Assembly (NCBI RefSeq): GCF_000321225.1 | Contig: NW_004450382.1 | Location: 3,219,046 to 3,283,045 of the forward strand | Direction: 5' to 3' | From: Odobenus rosmarus divergens | Taxonomy: Eukaryota > Chordata > Mammalia > Carnivora > Odobenidae | Length of the DNA: 64,000 bases | In this document: positions 12,000 to 23,454 of the stretch, piece by piece | How the letters are laid out: each line of letters opens with the position of its first letter | How positions within the stretch are numbered: the stretch's first letter is position 1 | Notes under the pieces: model-generated | Told to the model about the DNA's origin: nothing | The model's input: only the letters and a program-made list of their open reading frames with translations | Databases searched by the model: none | Program-made: the position numbers and the translations under genes

Positions 12000-12600
12000 T
12001 TTTCCTGTTACATTAAAAGTTTGGCTAAAGTTCCACTTTCTCAAAGAGCCTCAATGAGTTGCTAGACATAAAGCAGTCCTGTGATCATCACCCATCATCA
12101 CACACTGGTAGACTACATGGAAAGACTTGAAACATGAAAGGGAGATTCATTACATAGGAGAGCGCGTGTAGGCTTTGTGCTAGGGGAGAGTAATGTACGA
12201 GGGGAGTGGGTACTCCCTGGCCCCTCACGGATCATGTGGGGAAAGCTCTAAGAGAATGGGTCAGAGGGGCCACAGAGAGAGATCTGTGCTGAGCTGTAGC
12301 AACTCTAGGCCTCCTCCCTACCCTGACCCCAGACTGCAGTTGGACAGGTGCACCATGGGCGACTGGGAGATTGACATGGGTCCCGTCCCTGGAGTTTGGA
12401 GGATGAGTGAGACTGGTGCCTCCTTCCCAGCTGGGGAGTACTTAAGGCAAGAGGCAGACCAGAGAGGTCCCCAAAGGCAGGAAGAGGAGCTGGCAGCAGT
12501 AAAGCCTGCACTGCTATTTGGGGTTGCAAGGATGTGTGTGTTTACCATGGGCCAGTTGGATGCTGCATGTACATCCTGCCAGTTGAGATAATGATATAAA
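12000..12600. other. Unclassified sequence
   Basis: A 132-codon open frame (12193-12591, +) and two overlapping minus-strand frames have no recognisable motif and look like chance in moderately GC-rich DNA. Confidence 0.3.
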
Positions 12601-12900
12601 ACTTGACCTTGCTCCTTGGTCTCTGCCTTTGTGGATGTTATACTCTGAGGGACAAGCAGATAGTAATCAAAGAATCATACACATAAATACAAATCTAGTT
12701 GTTAGAAGTACTAACATGGAAGGTACATGGTGTTACAAGAACACTTAACAGGGACATTAGTCTAGTCAGAGAGGTCTGGGAAGGTTTCCTCAAGGAAGTT
12801 ATGTATGAGATTCCCAAAGTAGGAGTTAACAAGAGGAACTTTAGGGGGAGGGTTGAGGGCATTTCCAGGAGGAGAGAACAACATACACCAACTTCCTAAC
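12600..12900 (-). repeat. L2-like fragment
   Basis: GAGGTCTGGGAAGGTTTCCT...CAAGGAAGTT matches the style of reverse L2 (gggaaggcctctctgaggag). Diverged. Confidence 0.4.
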
Positions 12901-13079
12901 ACCAGCAGGAGCATTGGCGCATGCAAGCAACAGAAGGAAAGCTAGTTGGGCAGAAAGCGAGGGGGAGCATGTGAAGAGGTGCAGAATCAAACTGTGGGCC
13001 TTGGAATTCGTTCTTTATCTTAAGAGCCCTGGAAAGTTATTAAACTATTTAAAGCTGGGGACGATCTTCCAAGACTCAT

Positions 13080-13520
13080 ATTTTGAATGGATCTTTCTGG
13101 CTACAGTGTGGAGAACAAATCATCAGGTGAATATGTGCAGGTATAGACATCTTTCATTAATTTTCCCTAGAATATAGTGGGGCATTTTGATCTTCAGAGA
13201 ATTTCTTTTGAGATTCAGAAAGGTTTCTGATATACTTTTGGATACTGCCTCTGATCCATTTAGTGTTTTCTTCTTTAGAAATTCTTTAATACTTGCAGTG
13301 GATCTTTGCAACTCACCTTCATTCAGTAATCATTGTAATTTTGTTTCTTTCCCCCTGTATTCTGTGAATATTTACATTTTTGTGCAAGGTCCATTGTTCC
13401 ATTTACTGTTTCCAGTTCAGGCTATATTTGACTACTGTGTTCAATTCATTTTATTGGACTTAATGCCTTCTTATCTCAGTCTGTTATCTTCACGTGGCCT
13501 GCTTTGTCCTCTTGTACCTG
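13080..13520. other. AT-rich unclassified sequence
   Basis: Probably an old repeat. A 112-codon frame (13187-13525, +) has no family features. Confidence 0.3.
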
Positions 13521-13719
13521 ACTGAAATCACAGAACAGCTATTTTAAAATATTTCTCTTTTCTTCTTTTTTCAAATAAAGGCGTATTCTCCAAAGCTCCA
13601 GGACGCTGCTCTTTTCTCATGAGCTGCAGATACCCTATCACAGCGCTGGCTTCCTGGGAAGCATCAAGCATCAAGAACTCATGGAACTCATGGCCTTGAC
13701 GGACTGACGGACTGGTGGA

Positions 13720-13960
13720 GCTAGTGAGGTTGGAGCATGATAACGGGATGATGACGATACTGATGTTGGTGGTGGAGAGATGCTGAGTTGGGTGATAATA
13801 CTGAGGGCAGTAATGCACTAGGGAAAGGGTGATAATTTGGGAGTGATGGCAAATAAACACAAGGTGAACCCTAGCGGGGTGATGTGGTTGTGGTGATGTA
13901 AAGTCTGATGGACGTGACAGGTGATGGTGGTGGTGAAGGTGAAGGTGCAAGCATATGTTC
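13720..13960 (+). repeat. Degenerate GGTGAT/GATGAT-rich minisatellite-like tract
   Basis: Repeated GATGATGACGAT, GTTGGTGGTGGA, GGTGATAAT, GTGGTTGTGGTGATG and GGTGATGGTGGTGGTGAAGG units are seen over about 240 bp. The tract keeps the minus strand free of stops (CAC/ATC/ACC codons, including a His run) and so creates a 184-codon frame at 13528-14082. Confidence 0.6.
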
Positions 13961-14934
13961 GTGTACACACTTGGGGTAAAGTCAGGTAAAAGAAAGCAAG
14001 TTTCTTCAGACGCCCCTGAGGGACACTGGGTCACTCGTGATCTTCCTGAGTAGCTGCTGCTGTTCGCCCAGCTGTCTAACAAGCTGAAGTTCTTAATGAT
14101 GCTCCTTCCATATTCTTAGACACGGAATTTAACAAGCCCCCCCAGGACTTCTCACTTCAGAGCAACTCCGCTGTGGCTTAGTTGGGCCATAGCCAGCCAG
14201 GACCTCTTGGGGTAAAGGGACCCAGGAATGGCTCCCATTAACTGGGGAACAAACTTGAAGACTCACAGCAGGGGTTGGGGGGAGGAGGAAAAGTGATCAA
14301 GACATTTACTTCTGGCTTAATTGAGCTGAGAAAAGTGTAGCTCTGTATAACCGACAATTCTTGTATCCTCCTGGGAAGCGTCAAGCTAATGCAGAGCTGG
14401 CGGGGAATTCTCAGTAGCTCAAAGCCTGGGGCCGGGGATGACTCTTGGGAAGCCACATGAGCAGTCCCAAGGCGGGCTCCCGATTCAGCTGGTGGATGCT
14501 GCCTGAGAAGTTTTTCTCCGCCTTGAACTAGCCTTGACGCGTAAGTCGGTCACCGAAGATCAGCGCTATTAGGAGCCTCGAAGCTGACAGTGATAGCCCA
14601 ATTACACCAGAAACCCCGAAGGTGCTTTTACTGCCATTTGTAACTTCCCTTTATTTTTCTCTAGTTATACAAATGACCATTAATACAGTTATTATAAACA
14701 TTGAACCAATACAGATAAGTAAAAGTCCCCTTTGATTCTCTCTTCAAGGCTAGTCCCCTTAAATCTGCAAAAATCAAAACACACAGTAAAGATATAGTCT
14801 TAACAATGTTATTATAATAATTTTGACAATTTTGGTGAACTGGATAACTGAACTAAAAGATGTATTAAAGGAATAAAGAAGAATATATGACCACATGCAT
14901 AGTTGCAGAAGAAAAACATTTACTAAAACTCTAA
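13961..14934. other. Unclassified sequence
   Basis: Mixed composition. A small CpG-containing patch lies near 14520-14600 (GACGCGTAAGTCGG). No gene or clear repeat is seen. Confidence 0.3.
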
Positions 14935-15320
14935 TACTTCTTTTCTCCAAGCTTTATGGAAGTGTGACTGACAAACATTGTATAGGTTTAAAGGGTACCA
15001 TGCGATGTTCTGATAATATGCATACATTGTAAAATGATTACCATAGTCGAGCTAGTTCTCTTCTAGTTCAATCAAGCGCTTCTAGTTTCTTAAGGTGAAT
15101 GAGATGATTTGAGATCTTTCTTATTTTTAAATAAGCACCTTTTTTTGGTCTTTTTTTTTTGCATTCTATGAATTTTTGGCATGTTGTGTTTTTGTGTTCA
15201 TTCATGTCAAATATCTTCTCCTTTCCCCTGTGATTTCCCCTATGATTTCTCCTTTGACCTATTGGTTATGTAAGAGCATGTTACTGAATTTCCACATATT
15301 GAAACTGAATCCCAGTAGTG
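14935..15320 (-). mobile_element. Old L1 3'-UTR/ORF2 fragment
   Basis: GTATAGGTTTAAAGGGTACC...ACATTGTAAAATGATTACC is the well-known complement of the L1M 3' region. AT-rich L1-like text follows to about 15320. Confidence 0.6.
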
Positions 15321-15544
15321 TACAAAAACTTCACACCTCTGTGCCTTCGTTCCCTCCTCAGAGCCCTCACCAGACATGCAGGACTCCCAAGAACAACAAT
15401 GGGAGTGAATGTAACAGGAGGGTAGACAGGGTCAAGTAGTCATGGCTGCCTTCCTGAGGGAGGTGGAGCTGAAATTTAGGGCAGACTTGAAGACCTAAGG
15501 GGAGAGGATCTTCATAAGGTGCAAATGAGGGAGAATAATAAATG

Positions 15545-15725
15545 TACAGATGACTTACTGTATAGCAGGCACAGTCTTAAAAGCTTTATACTTGTTTAAC
15601 TCATTTTGTCTTCCCTACAATCTTCCCTACGAAGCAGGTTCTAGTTTACTGATAAAAGGCCTGGAGGCCTGGAAAGGTTTTTGAAACTTGCCCAAAGTCA
15701 CAGCTGGTAACTCTGAAACCAGGGA
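15545..15725 (-). repeat. MIR fragment
   Basis: Reverse MIR: GCAGGCACAGTCTTAAAAGC...ACTCATTTTGTCTTCC...TTGCCCAAAGTCACAGCTGG...GAAACCAGGGATCC. Confidence 0.75.
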
Positions 15726-15739
15726 TCCAACGCATGCAT

Positions 15740-17440
15740 TCCGGTGCTAACTCAGAGGAAATATACAGCCCGGGAGGACGTGGACCTCTGGGGAGCAGTC
15801 AGGGCTTCGGTCAGAGGGTTCACTGTACCCGACCTTGAGTCCCAGGTGTTGGAGTTTAGACCTGATGCTCAGTTCCTGGGGATTTCAAAGGCACAGGGAG
15901 TTCATTGGAAGACATCGGATTTGTCCCCCTGGGAATCAGGGCCCCCAGGAGCACAGTTTCAAAGGAGAGCGCCTCAGACCTGGGACCCATCCCTCATACA
16001 GAACCCGACAACAGGTAAGAGTGGTGGGAGTGGGGACAGTGGCCCGTGGCTTGAGTGTCTTCTCTGAGTCATCCCTTCTTTGCCTGCTCTGGTTCGCTCT
16101 ACTGTCTACAAATCTGCACATATGCAAGTTCCTTCGTGCCTGTGCTCCTTGCTCTGTCCTTTCCTTTGTCTGCCTCTTCTTCCCCAACTCTCTGACTTGC
16201 TCTCCATCCAACTACCTTTCTTTTCCCTCTTTGTCTCTATCTGACTTAGTGTGCACATCTCCCTTAAGACATCTGGCCTTCAGTTGCCAATGAAGAGAAG
16301 GAGGGACTGCTGCTGGGGAGGCTGAGGCAGCCGGGCTCTCCCATGTCCCTGTCCTAATCAGGGGGACCCTTGGAAGTGGGCAAGACAAGGGATGCAGATG
16401 GAAGGTGGGGAAGGCTGATAGGACAGCACTAGGATATGGGAGAGAAGGAGGGGGTTGCTGCAAGGAGATCTCAGGGCGGCAGGGATTTGGACCACCTTGG
16501 GACCTGCTCTAAAAATCTCTTATTGAGGAGGAGGGAGCAAGGCAGATGCCTCCTGCCAAGATACCTATAGTTCAGAGGACGCTCTCTGTCATAGTTGTCA
16601 GGAAGTGTGGGGCTGATTGTGCTTCTGGAGCTTATTCCCCATTCGAATTCCCTCTGTTTTTCTTCTATGCACCCAGTGCTCTTTCCCACATACATTCTGC
16701 ATCAGTAGAATGAGCAGACAAATGCCATGGTGAAAATGCTCTTTTATTTAGATTGCTCCTAGAAAATGCTCTAGGACTGAGTGAGTGGATGGGACTGAGG
16801 GTTGGGAGTCACAGTGAGAGGCTGCTACAGTGCTCCAGGTATTAGGCATCAAGAAAAAGTCAAGTTAGATAAAGAGAGGACGGAGAAGATGGGAAAGTCC
16901 TTAACTCTTCCAGGGAGAATGGACCTCAGCAGCCCTCCTGCTCCACCTCTCAGTCTGGGTTGATCCCACTGCGTCTCTGACATATGGTCAGCTAGATTGA
17001 GCCTGAACCTCTCAACAAAAACAGGGAGCTCATTTCTTCTCAGGACAGTCCTTTCTGTCTATGAACATCTCAATCTGAAGCTTGGCATCCTGGTAAAATT
17101 TATACTAATTTTAAATTTGGGACTATGCAGAGCAATTCTTACCCATCTTCCTTAATACAGCCCTTTAGGTACTTCTGTAGACAGACTTCAGCATCCTCCT
17201 TAACTTCAATTTCTGCAGGGAAAACATCACCAGTTGCTTAGATTTATTTCTTTACCATCACAATATATCTTCCCACAAGCCACAATTTGTCCACACACCT
17301 CCTTATTAAGGCATGGGTCACAGGTGTAAATTCTACCTTCCAAAGGAAATTTGGAATTTGCTCCACTGGAGAGGACAGGCATCAATCACCTCTATTTATC
17401 CTGCCAACATAGCTTCTAGGATGGAGTCCAAGACTGGCAT
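15740..17440. other. Unclassified, mixed sequence 5' of OR-A
   Basis: No supported gene. Open frames at 15744-16067 and 15835-16293 lack motifs. The pyrimidine-rich 16130-16250 stretch may be a worn L2. CCCCCTGGGA at 15925-15934 is one base off the palindromic Olf/EBF consensus, but such matches are common. Confidence 0.3.
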
Positions 17441-17454
17441 CCCTGCTTTAACAA

Positions 17455-17640
17455 TTTAATAAATATTAATTGAGTTCCTACCAAGTGCTTGGCACAATGA
17501 TGGACGCTGGAGATATACTAGTGAACAAAACAAAAGTCTCTGCTCTTACAACCTACTTGGGGGCAACAGACAATCATCAGATGAGATCAGATAAGTTTTT
17601 GAGAAGTGAGAAGTACAATAATGAAAAGTAAAGCTGACTA
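17455..17640 (-). repeat. L2 3'-end fragment
   Basis: TAATTGAGTTCCTACCAAGT...GGAGATATACTAGTGAACAA is reverse L2 (TTTATTGAGCGCCTACTATG type). Confidence 0.65.
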
Positions 17641-18044
17641 AAATATGCATTTTTGACTTAGTATAACCTCACCTAAATTGCCATTTCCCAAACAATGCAA
17701 AATCTAACAACGGTTTACATCCGTTTTCTTTTCCTGCTCTTTGGATGGTTTTTGTCATATACTCAGCTTCTACGTGTATATTTAAAGTTCCAGTAATGTG
17801 TTGCTATTTTTGTTGCTTTAAACGATATTCTATGATATTTGCCCACACATTTGTGATTTCTGGTGTTCTATTTTTTCTCTCAATTACACATTTCCATCAG
17901 GGATCATTTTCCTTTAGCCTAAAGCAGTTCTTTAATATTTCTTTTACTGTGAGTCTTTTAGTAATTTATCCGTTTTTTTGGAGAGCAAACAGCTTTTATT
18001 TCTTAAGGATATATTTATTGAGTATAGTATCCTAGCATGGTAGT

Positions 18045-18110
18045 TTCTTTCCCTCCTTCCCTCCCTCGTTTCCTTCTTTTCCTTTCCTTCTCTCTCTCTG
18101 TCTCTGTCTC
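18045..18110 (+). repeat. (CCTT)n/(CT)n pyrimidine tract
   Basis: Uninterrupted C/T text with a few G, CCCTCCTTCCCTCCCTCG to CTCTGTCTCTGTCTC. The AT-rich sequence from 17700 to 18045 is unclassified. Confidence 0.85.
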
Positions 18111-18623
18111 ATGTATTACCCACCTCTGGTCAATGGAAACACACGACTTTGACTTTTCATGGAGTATAATTTATTTCCAAATAATAGTTGTTTTCTGGAT
18201 TGAATCATATATCTAATAACTATGTCTCTAAAATTCCAGAGTACCTCTCAAGCTATTCAGGTAGTCCCACTGAAGCCCATTTTGATAAGAGCTTCAAAGG
18301 AGGGGCAGAAATCTTCATTTGTATGAAACTCACAACAGATGCTAGATCCTCAAATGTCCAATTATTTTCTTGACCACTTGGAAATCCTTTATAAGCTACA
18401 TGAATTGTGCAAGTTCATGAATTGCAGGACACAGTTTTGGACACTCCTTTTGCAAGTTCTACATTTTGAAATGTGAAATTTATTATCTGTGGTCTCAGAA
18501 TAAGCTGGGATTAAGTAATACAATATACATGCTGTTTCATATAAAATGAAAATTCTTTAAAAAATCTGGTCCCCAGTTTTGTGGGTGTCCTAATATGCAC
18601 TTACTTTGCTACTGATATTTGGC

Positions 18624-18844
18624 GCTTTTTTTTTAAAAGATTTATTTATTTATTTTAGAGAGAGAGAGTGTGTGAGAGCAGGGGTTGGGGGAGGGGCAGA
18701 GTGAGAGGGAGAGAGAATCTCAAGTGGACTCCTTGCTGAGATGAGCATGGAGCCCAATGCAGGGCTTCATCTCAAGACCCTGAGATCATGACTTAAGCTG
18801 AAACCAAGAGTTGGATGCTTGACTGACTGAGCCACCCAGGTGCC
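18624..18844 (-). mobile_element. SINEC, reverse orientation, just upstream of OR-A
   Basis: A poly-T, a GA-rich body and a head ending in GCCACCCAGGTGCC. Target duplications of CTGATATTTGGC lie at 18612-18623 and 18845-18856. It ends about 100 bp before the splice acceptor of OR-A, so it lies in the last part of its 5' intron. Confidence 0.95.
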
Positions 18845-18922
18845 CTGATATTTGGCATTTCTAATAAAAGAGTAGCATCAGGGTTTGAATCTGGAGACTT
18901 TATTTTATAAATTATTATTGCT

Positions 18923-18942
18923 CTATTCTTTCTCTATACCAG
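18923..18942 (+). promoter_or_regulatory. Probable splice acceptor upstream of OR-A
   Basis: A pyrimidine-rich tract (CTCTATTCTTTCTCTATACC) is followed by AG at 18941-18942. It lies 8 bp before the AGG that replaces the start codon, the usual position of the 5'-UTR intron acceptor of OR genes. From 18943 on, the frame of OR-A stays open. This is inferred from consensus only. Confidence 0.5.
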
Positions 18943-18949
18943 GAGAAGG

Positions 18950-19897
18950 AGGCAAGACTTGCTCTGGGGAAACCATAGCTCTCTTACTGAGTTTATTCTT
19001 TTAGGATTCTCTCGTAACAAAGAAATAAATGTTATTGTATTCAGTGTCTTCCTCTTCCTCTACCTCATCACCCTTTTGGGCAATGGGCTCGTTATCACCT
19101 TGATACGCATGGATTCCCACCTCCACACACCCATGTACTTTTTCTTCAGTGTCCTATGCATTATGGATATGGGCTATGTCACCACCACAGTGCCCCAGAT
19201 GCTGGTACACCTGGTTTCCAAGAAGAAGACCATCTCCTACATTGGATGCGTGACCCAGATGTACATCTTCTTGATGCTAGGAATCACTGAATCTTGGCTT
19301 TTTGCAATCATGGCTTATGACAGGTATGTGGCCATTTGCCATCCCCTGAGGTATAAAGTCATCATGAGTACTTTGCTATGTGGGTCAATGGTGGCCTTCT
19401 GTGGATTCTGGGGTATCAGCTGTGCCCTGATATACACTGTCTCTGTTATGATTCTTCCCTATTGTGGTCCCAATGAGATCAATCACTTCTTCTGTGAAGT
19501 ACCTGCAGTCTTAAAGTTAGCCTGTGCAGACACATCTCTCAATTATCAGGTAGACTTCATCTTGGGCTTCATCCTTCTGTTGGTTCCACTCTCCCTAATC
19601 ATCATTGTGTATATCAATATTTTTGCTGCCATCTTAAGGATTCGCTCAGCCCAAGGGCAGCTCAAGGCCTTTTCCACCTGTGCTTCCCACATCACTATGG
19701 TCACTATGTTCTCCATACCATGTATGGTTATGTACATGAGACCTGGTTCTGAGTCTTCCCCAGAAGAGGACAAGAAGTTGGCTCTATTCTACAATATCAT
19801 CTCTGCTTTCCTCAACCCCATCATCTATAGTCTTAGGAACAAAGATGTGAAGAGAGCTTTCCTTAAAGTGACAGGCTGGGGCAAAGCACCAGAATGA
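18950..19897 (+). CDS. Olfactory receptor OR-A, intact frame but start codon lost (ATG to AGG)
   Basis: This is an odorant-binding seven-helix GPCR. Counting from the TTG at 18959 there are 312 residues: an N-glycosylation site at N5-H-S, GN of helix 1 at 41-42, LHTPMYFF at 55-62, the extracellular-loop cysteines C97 and C179, MAYDRYVAIC at 118-127, KAFSTCASH at 236-244, and PIIYSLRN at 287-294. Length and motifs are those of an intact class II OR, closest by eye to family 2. There is no ATG at the N terminus. Aligned with OR-C, the initiator Met corresponds to AGG at 18950-18952. An in-frame TAA lies at 18908, and the next in-frame ATG is codon 51, after helix 1. A splice acceptor ends at 18942, so an upstream exon could in principle supply a start. 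Otherwise this is a very young pseudogene or a base-call error. OR identity is certain; functionality is doubtful. Confidence 0.9.
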   Translation, partial: RQDLLWGNHSSLTEFILLGFSRNKEINVIVFSVFLFLYLITLLGNGLVITLIRMDSHLHTPMYFFFSVLCIMDMGYVTTTVPQMLVHLVSKKKTISYIGCVTQMYIFLMLGITESWLFAIMAYDRYVAICHPLRYKVIMSTLLCGSMVAFCGFWGISCALIYTVSVMILPYCGPNEINHFFCEVPAVLKLACADTSLNYQVDFILGFILLLVPLSLIIIVYINIFAAILRIRSAQGQLKAFSTCASHITMVTMFSIPCMVMYMRPGSESSPEEDKKLALFYNIISAFLNPIIYSLRNKDVKRAFLKVTGWGKAPE

Positions 19898-20094
19898 AGT
19901 CACAGAAGCATGGGCACCAGCAACAAACCTGGGACACAGCCTACATGACTTTTCCATCCAAATTCTTTCCAACATCCAGTGGGCACATATGATATATTAA
20001 TGGATTAGACTCAGTAAGATCATATATGAGAACACCCAGAAGGTTATGGCAGTAGGTTTCCCTCAAGCATAAAGACGCCAGACAGGGGACTCCA

Positions 20095-20195
20095 TGAAGG
20101 CACACCTATATTCAATTCATTTCTGTATCACCAGTTTACAAGACCTGGCATAGAATTGGCATCAATATTCATGTTTTCAACTATTGAATGAACAT
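20095..20195 (+). repeat. L2 3'-end fragment
   Basis: TTCATTTCTGTATCACCAG...AGACCTGGCATAGAATTGGC...ATTGAATGAACATGAA fits the L2 tail. Confidence 0.6.
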
Positions 20196-20659
20196 GAACG
20201 TGAGTGCTTGAGCTCTGGACTCATGAAATAAGTTCAAATTGATGGGCATAAGATGACTTCCAGCCTCCTAGGTCAGTGACACCATTGTAGCTCAGTCAGG
20301 AATTTGACAAGTTCTGAAGACAGAATAATTTAAGAAAATCAATGGTGATCATATAAAATAGGGTTCAGGAAAATAATACAGATCACTCTTCATTCAGTAC
20401 TATTAGAAAGTATGAATTTAGGGCACATAAGCCCTCATGCCACTAAAGGAAGGAGCTGTGTCTCAGTAAAGTGATATTTGAAGGGGGAAATAAAATCTCC
20501 TAGCAATTGGGAAAATCTCCCACCCAGACACTTTCATAATGTATTCTCAACTCTACTGAAGTACATTGACATATACATATATACTTGTGAAAACATCACC
20601 ATAATCAAGATCATTCTCATCACCCTCCTCCAAAGTTTACTTGTGACTCTTTGCAGTTC

Positions 20660-21100
20660 CCTTGTATTAGTTGCCTATCAGTGTGTAACAAATTACCCCC
20701 AATTTTTGAGGCTTAAAACAACAAACATTTATTTTTTTGCAGTTTTTGTGGGTTAAGAATCTGAGTGAAGTTTAGCTGGATCCTCTGGATTGGGGGGGTG
20801 GTCTCACAAGGCTGCAATCAAGGCACCAGCTACAGAAATCCTAACACTTGAATGGGGAAGGATCTTTTTCCAAGCTCACCTGATTGTCACCAGGATTTAC
20901 TTCCTGGCTCTTGGATTGAGAGTCTCATTTTCTTCCTGACAGTTGTACAAAGCATTTATCAGTTTCTCCCCTGTGGGCCTTTCCTTAGAGCAGCTCACCA
21001 CCTGGCAGTTGGCTTCATCAGAGAGGTTGTGAGCAGGAAGGAGCAAGGGTGTTTTGTAAACTAAATTTGAAAGTGATTTCCCATCACTTTTGGGGTATTC
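20660..21100 (-). mobile_element. MLT1-type MaLR LTR
   Basis: The plus strand begins TTAGTTGCCTATCAGTGTGT and GGCTTAAAACAACAAACATT, which is the complement of the MLT1 end (TTGTTTTAAGCCACTAAG...GTAATTTGTTACGC). It runs through the complement of the interior LTR text (AGAGCAGCTCACCACCTGGC). Confidence 0.75.
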
Positions 21101-21289
21101 ATGAGAAGCACACTACTAGGTTCAGCCCAAACTCAAGGGGAAGGGATTACCCAAGGGCATGATTACCTGAGTGCTGGGGTTATTGATTCAAGCACAGCTT
21201 CTCTCTTGAGATTTAGACCCTTGCTTACCAAGGAGTGGTCTGGGGATTAGCATCACCAGCATCATTCAGGAGTTAAGAAATGCAGAAGC

Positions 21290-22620
21290 CATTCTTCCTC
21301 CCACTTGGTTTAGAAAGAGTGGCCAGGAGGCAATCTCAACTTCTAATTCATCAGAACCATAGATCTCCTCTGTAATGAACAAATTTTTCCTTTGAGCACA
21401 AATTCAAAATTGTAGAGAAAGGAAGCAAAAATTTCTCTGGAGAGCTATTTCATATACTGGTGAGAGGGACAACTCCTGTTGCATCTCCTGGCTCCTGGAT
21501 CTGTGCCTTCTCTTTCAGAGGAAGAGGGTACCATATAGTGACTACTGGTGTAAGTCACAAAGTGCATTCTATAGGACAGCAGTACAATCTTACAAAATGT
21601 TGTCTCCCAGATGGCATGATAATTGAAACTTAAATCAGTAATTCCACAACCCTGTTAGGCCCAGGAGTTTCTGAGTATTTGGGCACAATGGGAGACCACT
21701 GAATTCTGTGAGTGAGTTGACTGTCACACTTTTTTTTGGAGATAAAGTGTGTCTCCTGATTGGAGATGATGCTGCATGGGATACTATGGCAATGGATAAC
21801 ACACTCTGTAAGACCATTAATGGTGAGTTGTCAGAGATGCTTCAGGCAGGAAACCTGAATATGTGTCTATCCCTGGAACTACAGACTGCAACCCCTTCAT
21901 GATGGAAAGTGTCTAATGTAATTATGTGTCACCAGGTAACTGGCAGCTCCCTCAGGGAATGGTACCACATCAAAGGCTCAGCATCTGTCTCTGCAGCTGG
22001 GGTCTGGCACATAGCAGTGGCAATGGCCAACTCAGCCTTGGTGAGGCTGACTCCATGTGGCTGAGTCCTCACATAGCCTCTGTCATGCTACAATGGCTGC
22101 TGTGTGTGGTTCGGGAAAGAGGCTGACCAATCTACAGGTGGATCATCTAGTCCAGCTGATTATAGAGAGACACCCCCACCTCGCCCCCGTAGTGGATGCT
22201 CACTGTGCATATTTATGTAGCACATGATTATCTTCATATTCTGGGTCTGAGAGAGGCACATCTACATGATGTCCTCTAGACCCCATGTCATTAATCCTCC
22301 AATCTTTTTCTTTCCAAGTTTCTGGCCACCCTTCCATCCCATTAGCAACTGCCCACAAAATAGTAGATAGCCACACTTGAGGGCATCTCTCATTCCATAG
22401 ATACCAGTCAGATATACCGTCTAAAATTCTACTCATGGAAACAATTTTCTTTTACCATACTCAGTGCTGCCTTAAACTAGGCCTTTCCCTCCTCTGTTAA
22501 CTAGATATAGGGCATTCCCCATGTGGGTTGAAGGAGAGGCAGCAAAGTAGAAGCAAGAACCATGGGAGACTTGCTGAATACTTATGAAGCTCACCACCTA
22601 GACCTCAGATTGTATATACA
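21290..22620 (-). mobile_element. ERVL endogenous retrovirus remnant, pol (RNase H to integrase)
   Basis: Read on the minus strand, this matches remembered ERV-L pol nucleotide text in order: RNase H end near 22,400, then the integrase zinc-binding region, core and C-terminal part down to about 21,300. Many stops and frame shifts make it non-coding. The LTRs are not clearly paired with it; the MLT1-type LTR at 20.66-21.10 kb in the same orientation may be a separate insertion. This is an old fixed fossil common to mammals. Confidence 0.8.
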
Positions 22621-22769
22621 ATTTCCATTTTAGAATAGAATTCTGTGTGTGTCCAATTGGATGGTTCCATGGATATGATAACAGTTTATGATGGGCTATT
22701 TTGTTTGCCTAGTCATGTGGTGACCCATAGTTAAGCTTTCAGTTTCTACCAGAACATAGGAGCTATTAA

Positions 22770-23450
22770 AAAAAATTCTTATTTTGAAATAATTTACAAT
22801 TCACAAGAAGCTGCAAAAAATAGTAAATTGAGCTCTTGGGTACCCTTGATCCAGCTGTCCCACAATGATGATGTCTATAACTATAGTACATTATCATATC
22901 CAGTAAACTGACATCAGACAATGCTAATAAGTAAACTACAGACATTATTAGAATTTCACCATTTATTACCTGTACTCATTTTTGGTGATATATGGTCTTA
23001 TGAAATTTTATTAAATTCATAGTTTCATGTAACCACAATAAGGATACAAAACTGTTCCATGACCGCAAAGAAATCTGGCACGGATGGTCACTGGTCTGTT
23101 CTTCTGGCCCTTTAATTTTGAAAATGTTACACAAATGGAATCATGCAGTATGTAACTTTTAAGGCTAATTATTTTTAAAACCCAGCCTAATGCCTTTGAG
23201 ATCCATCTGGATTGTTGCATACATCAATAGTTTGTTCCTTTATATTGCTGAGTAGTATTCTCTCGAATGGAGATACCAGAGTTTATCCATTCACCTGTTG
23301 AAGCACATTTGCATTGTTTCTAGTTCTGGGCTATTATGATTAAATTTGCTATGAGTATTTGTGTAAAGTTAAAAATAATAAGTTATTTTTCCCTAGAATA
23401 AATTCCCAGGAATGTGATTGCTGGGGTCATATGATATGTGTATGCTTAGA
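22770..23450 (-). mobile_element. Old L1 3'-region fragment
   Basis: Complement of L1M text: AATAATTTACAATTCACAAG, ACAAATGGAATCATGCAGTA, ATTCACCTGTTGAAGCACAT, GGGTCATATGATATGTG. Confidence 0.75.
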
Positions 23451-23454
23451 ACAA

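Noticed and set aside
13720..13960. CRISPR-like regular repeats
   Set aside because: The units are short, degenerate and contiguous without spacers. This is a vertebrate minisatellite-like tract.
15925..15934. CCCCCTGGGA as an Olf/EBF site of an OR promoter
   Set aside because: It is a 9 of 10 match 3 kb from OR-A. Such matches occur by chance every few kilobases, and no neighbouring homeodomain site or start exon could be placed.
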